In this document: one piece after another, positions 5,785 through 7,939 of the stretch
How positions within the stretch are numbered: position 1 is the first letter of the stretch
Layout of the letters: each line of letters starts with the position of its first letter
From: Campylobacterota bacterium
GTDB lineage: Bacteria > Campylobacterota > Campylobacteria > Campylobacterales > Sulfurovaceae
DNA: 7,939 nucleotides
NCBI GenBank assembly: GCA_022600655.1
Contig: JAHZJZ010000115.1
Coordinates: 1-7,939 of the forward strand
Direction of reading: 5' to 3'
Translations under genes and position numbers: made by a program
Notes under the pieces: model-generated
Told to the model about the DNA's origin: nothing
Database searches by the model: none
What the model saw: the letters and a program-made list of their open reading frames with translations, nothing else

Positions 5785-6969
5785 ATGGAAGAGCAGAACA
5801 GGGAACTCTCAACTGAAGAACCAATCAAACCAACCTCACAAACTTTCTCATTTGAAGGTAGTGGTAAAGAGTATTTTCGTATTTGGATAGTCAATATCGC
5901 TTTGACTATTTTGACCTTGGGCATCTACTCTGCTTGGGCGAAGGTGCGAACCAATCGTTATATCTATGCCAATACCTATCTAAATGGCTCAAATTTTGAG
6001 TATAATGCTGACCCGATACGTATTTTAGTTGGTCGGCTTATCGTGGTAGGGATCTATGCAGCTTTTGTTATTTTTTCAGAATATCTGATGATGTTTGAGG
6101 TAGCTGGATTTATTGCTCTTCTTGCATTTATAGCCATGCCTTGGCTGGTTCGTCAAGCAGTTAGTTTTAAGATGAGAAATACCAGTTATCGAAATATCCC
6201 TTTCCGTTATAGTGGAAAGAGCATTGACTTTTATATCTTCTTTATCTACCATGGACTACTCAATATGTTTACCCTCTTTTTACTCTTTCCCTACTCTTAT
6301 GTCAAATTTAAACAGTTGGTCATTGGAAATGCTCATTATGGTCATGGTAAATTTAGATTTTATGGAACAACGGGTGAGTCATACGCTACTTTTATATTGG
6401 TGTTTATCTGGTCTATACTGTTTGTTATAGGGGTCGTCTTTGTACTTGGAATGATCGGTGCATTGATAGGAGGAGTCTTTTCTGGTGAGGAGGCAGGAGT
6501 ATTGGGTAATGCAGCTGAGATGGCTTCAGTATTTTCAGAAGCCAATGCCTCTACGGGAGAAGTGACCATTGAGACAGAAGAGTTAGGTGAGAATGCAGAG
6601 TTGATAGGTTTGTTAGCCATGGGAATTGTCTTTTTACTCTATCTACCAATTGTTTTTTGGCAACAGGGTTTCTCTGATGGATACTTCTCGAACTTTGTAC
6701 GTAACTCTACTTCGTTAGAACAAGCTCCTTTAAAAGGGATGATAAAACCATTTAAGTTAGGCGTAATATCGGCAACCAATGTTATAGCCATTATGCTCTC
6801 ATTAGGTTTTCTCTATCCTTGGGCTAGAATTCGTTACTTAAAGTATAAGTTAGAGCATACTGGATTTGCTTGTAAAGATTATGAACAGTTTGAATCTTCA
6901 GGGTATGAACGTGGTTCAACTGTTGGTGAAGAGATGGTTGACTTCTTTGATATTGATATAGGATTGTAG
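5785..6969 (+). CDS. YjgN/DUF898 family multi-pass inner-membrane protein
   Basis: Integral membrane protein of 394 residues, with a charged cytoplasmic-looking N-terminus (1-30) and about seven hydrophobic segments near 33-51, 79-102, 105-122, 150-172, 200-231, 272-292 and 326-346. A family hallmark is the internal repeat: a hydrophobic helix ending LGIYSAWAKVRTNRYIY (45-61) recurs as LGFLYPWARIRYLKYKL (340-356), with the (Y)xWA(K/R)(V/I)R signature in both. DUF898 proteins share this duplication, but their function is not established. Between the fifth and sixth helices lies an acidic stretch (about 232-271, rich in Glu, Ala and Ser). The ATG at 5785 has CAGGAA five bases upstream and lies just after a good promoter. 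The next gene, an M48 peptidase, begins one base after the stop, so the two form an operon and probably act on the same envelope process. No signal peptide or enzymatic motif is visible. Confidence 0.88.
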   Translation: MEEQNRELSTEEPIKPTSQTFSFEGSGKEYFRIWIVNIALTILTLGIYSAWAKVRTNRYIYANTYLNGSNFEYNADPIRILVGRLIVVGIYAAFVIFSEYLMMFEVAGFIALLAFIAMPWLVRQAVSFKMRNTSYRNIPFRYSGKSIDFYIFFIYHGLLNMFTLFLLFPYSYVKFKQLVIGNAHYGHGKFRFYGTTGESYATFILVFIWSILFVIGVVFVLGMIGALIGGVFSGEEAGVLGNAAEMASVFSEANASTGEVTIETEELGENAELIGLLAMGIVFLLYLPIVFWQQGFSDGYFSNFVRNSTSLEQAPLKGMIKPFKLGVISATNVIAIMLSLGFLYPWARIRYLKYKLEHTGFACKDYEQFESSGYERGSTVGEEMVDFFDIDIGL

Positions 6970-6970
6970 T

Positions 6971-7939
6971 ATGTTGGTTGAAGCAGTTTTATATGATGGG
7001 AAAAGCTCCAAAGAGTATTATGTTGTTATGGAGTTTACTTTTGGTAGACGGGTAAAGATTGATTCTCATGATATTGATGTGGCACTAGAGGAGATTGAGA
7101 TAGGTTCACGTTTAGGAAATACCCCTAGAGTGTTAGAGTTTCCTAATGGTGTACGATGTAAAAGTAAAGAAAATGATAAGATAGATCAAGTGTTACGTGA
7201 TTTTAACATTAAAAAATCCAGAACCCATAAAATAGAGAGTTCATGGGGATTAAGCTTAGGTGCAGTGTTGGTGACCATTGCTTTTGTCTTTTTTATGTTG
7301 ACCACAGGAGCGAATTATACGGCTACGGTTATCGCTTCTGTATTACCTCAAAATACATTAGATGAAGTGAGTAACATTACCATGGAGTACCTAGAAGAGG
7401 ATTATCTCTACCCTTCAAGGCTCTCTTCTGAGAAAAAAGAGCTGCTTCAAAACTATTTTGATACCTTAACTAAAGATGATGATGGTTACGAGCTTCACTT
7501 TAGGTCTTCAAACAGTCTAGGTCCTAACGCATTTGCTCTGCCCTCTGGAGATATTGTGTTAACGGATCAACTGGTTGATTTAAGTAAAGATGAGAAGTTA
7601 CGAGATATTTTAGGGGTCTTGGCTCATGAAAAGGGTCATGTGCTAAAACAGCACTCTTTACGTATGGCGATTAAAACAGGGATTGCTGGAGTGATTATTG
7701 GGTATATGACGGGAGATATCTCTATTTTGGCTACAGGTATTCCTACGGTGTTGATTAACAGCAGTTACAGCAGGGAGTTTGAACGAGAGGCTGATGCTCA
7801 TGCAGTTGCAGAGTTAAATGAGATGAATATCTCCACCATCTATATGGCAAACCTCTTTGAAAGTTTGGCTGAAGAGTTTGATATTGATGAAAATAGTACC
7901 GCGACATCATTGATTGCTTCGCACCCTTTGACCCATGAA
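6971..7939 (+). CDS. M48-type membrane zinc metallopeptidase (truncated by window end)
   Basis: The frame is open for 323 codons to the last base, so the C-terminus is missing. The zinc motif is H219-E-K-G-H223 in a LAHEKGHVLKQHS context. The downstream SREFEREAD (267-275) supplies the third ligand, probably Glu271 by comparison with HtpX, and the conserved Asp275. The SHPL near 317-320 is the usual SHP block that follows in M48 peptidases. Residues 1-88 form a soluble domain rich in beta-type sequence that resembles the extra N-terminal domain of some bacterial M48 proteins. One clear transmembrane helix follows at about 92-112, then a periplasmic-type linker and the catalytic domain; a second hydrophobic stretch lies at 235-262. 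The ATG at 6971 has AGGA at 6960-6963. It begins one base after the DUF898 stop. Likely role: an envelope endopeptidase acting on membrane or periplasmic proteins; the substrate is unknown. Confidence 0.88.
   Translation, partial: MLVEAVLYDGKSSKEYYVVMEFTFGRRVKIDSHDIDVALEEIEIGSRLGNTPRVLEFPNGVRCKSKENDKIDQVLRDFNIKKSRTHKIESSWGLSLGAVLVTIAFVFFMLTTGANYTATVIASVLPQNTLDEVSNITMEYLEEDYLYPSRLSSEKKELLQNYFDTLTKDDDGYELHFRSSNSLGPNAFALPSGDIVLTDQLVDLSKDEKLRDILGVLAHEKGHVLKQHSLRMAIKTGIAGVIIGYMTGDISILATGIPTVLINSSYSREFEREADAHAVAELNEMNISTIYMANLFESLAEEFDIDENSTATSLIASHPLTHE

Noticed and set aside
5649..5924. Minus-strand frame of 91 codons across the ATPase-DUF898 gap
   Set aside because: It overlaps both flanking genes and the DUF898 promoter, and no motif is recognisable.
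6212..6620. Overlapping short open frames on both strands inside the DUF898 gene
   Set aside because: Both sit within a clearly real membrane protein gene and show no family features; the hydrophobic content of one reflects the other frame of transmembrane codons.

Overview
The window looks like chromosomal DNA of a Campylobacterota (epsilonproteobacterial) organism, probably a free-living Sulfurovum/Sulfurimonas-type species. The evidence is the AT-rich composition, inferred promoters that are extended -10 boxes (TGnTAAAAT or TGnTATAAT) without a clear -35, and the order argF-hemN-(Fe-S protein). From memory, argF and hemN lie close together in Campylobacter, and hemN sits beside a GlpC-like Fe-S gene in Helicobacter. 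The genus is an inference. All genes read on the + strand.

Region 1 (1-2588): the last 58 codons of a probable metallophosphoesterase are followed by an inverted repeat that overlaps the argF promoter. Then come argF (ornithine carbamoyltransferase) and hemN (oxygen-independent coproporphyrinogen III oxidase), joined by a TAATG overlap and almost certainly co-transcribed. Region 2 (2584-2728): this gap holds two separate REP-like structures. A 10-bp-stem hairpin covers the hemN stop codon. Downstream is an 81-bp inverted doublet of two diverged CTAAAG hairpins bounded by perfect 12-bp arms. Region 3 (2729-4021): a two-ferredoxin-motif, two-CCG-domain Fe-S protein of the GlpC/GlcF type, with no flavin subunit in view.

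Region 4 (4022-5700): an AT-rich regulatory gap with one palindrome and three copies of an 11-bp operator-like word leads to an AAA-type ATPase fused to a PD-(D/E)XK nuclease-like domain (ATPase_2 + DUF234 architecture). Its start is best placed at 4213, not at the earlier in-frame ATG at 4180, which lies inside the promoter. Region 5 (5701-7939): a promoter drives a two-gene unit, a multi-pass YjgN/DUF898 membrane protein followed one base later by an M48-type zinc metallopeptidase cut off by the window end.

The first half is core metabolism (arginine and haem). The second half is accessory (ATPase-nuclease, envelope protein plus protease). No CRISPR array, tRNA, rRNA or transposase gene was seen. 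The least explained material is the REP doublet, the three-copy operator array, the orphan Fe-S protein beside hemN, and the DUF898-M48 pair. None of these amounts to a demonstrated new system.
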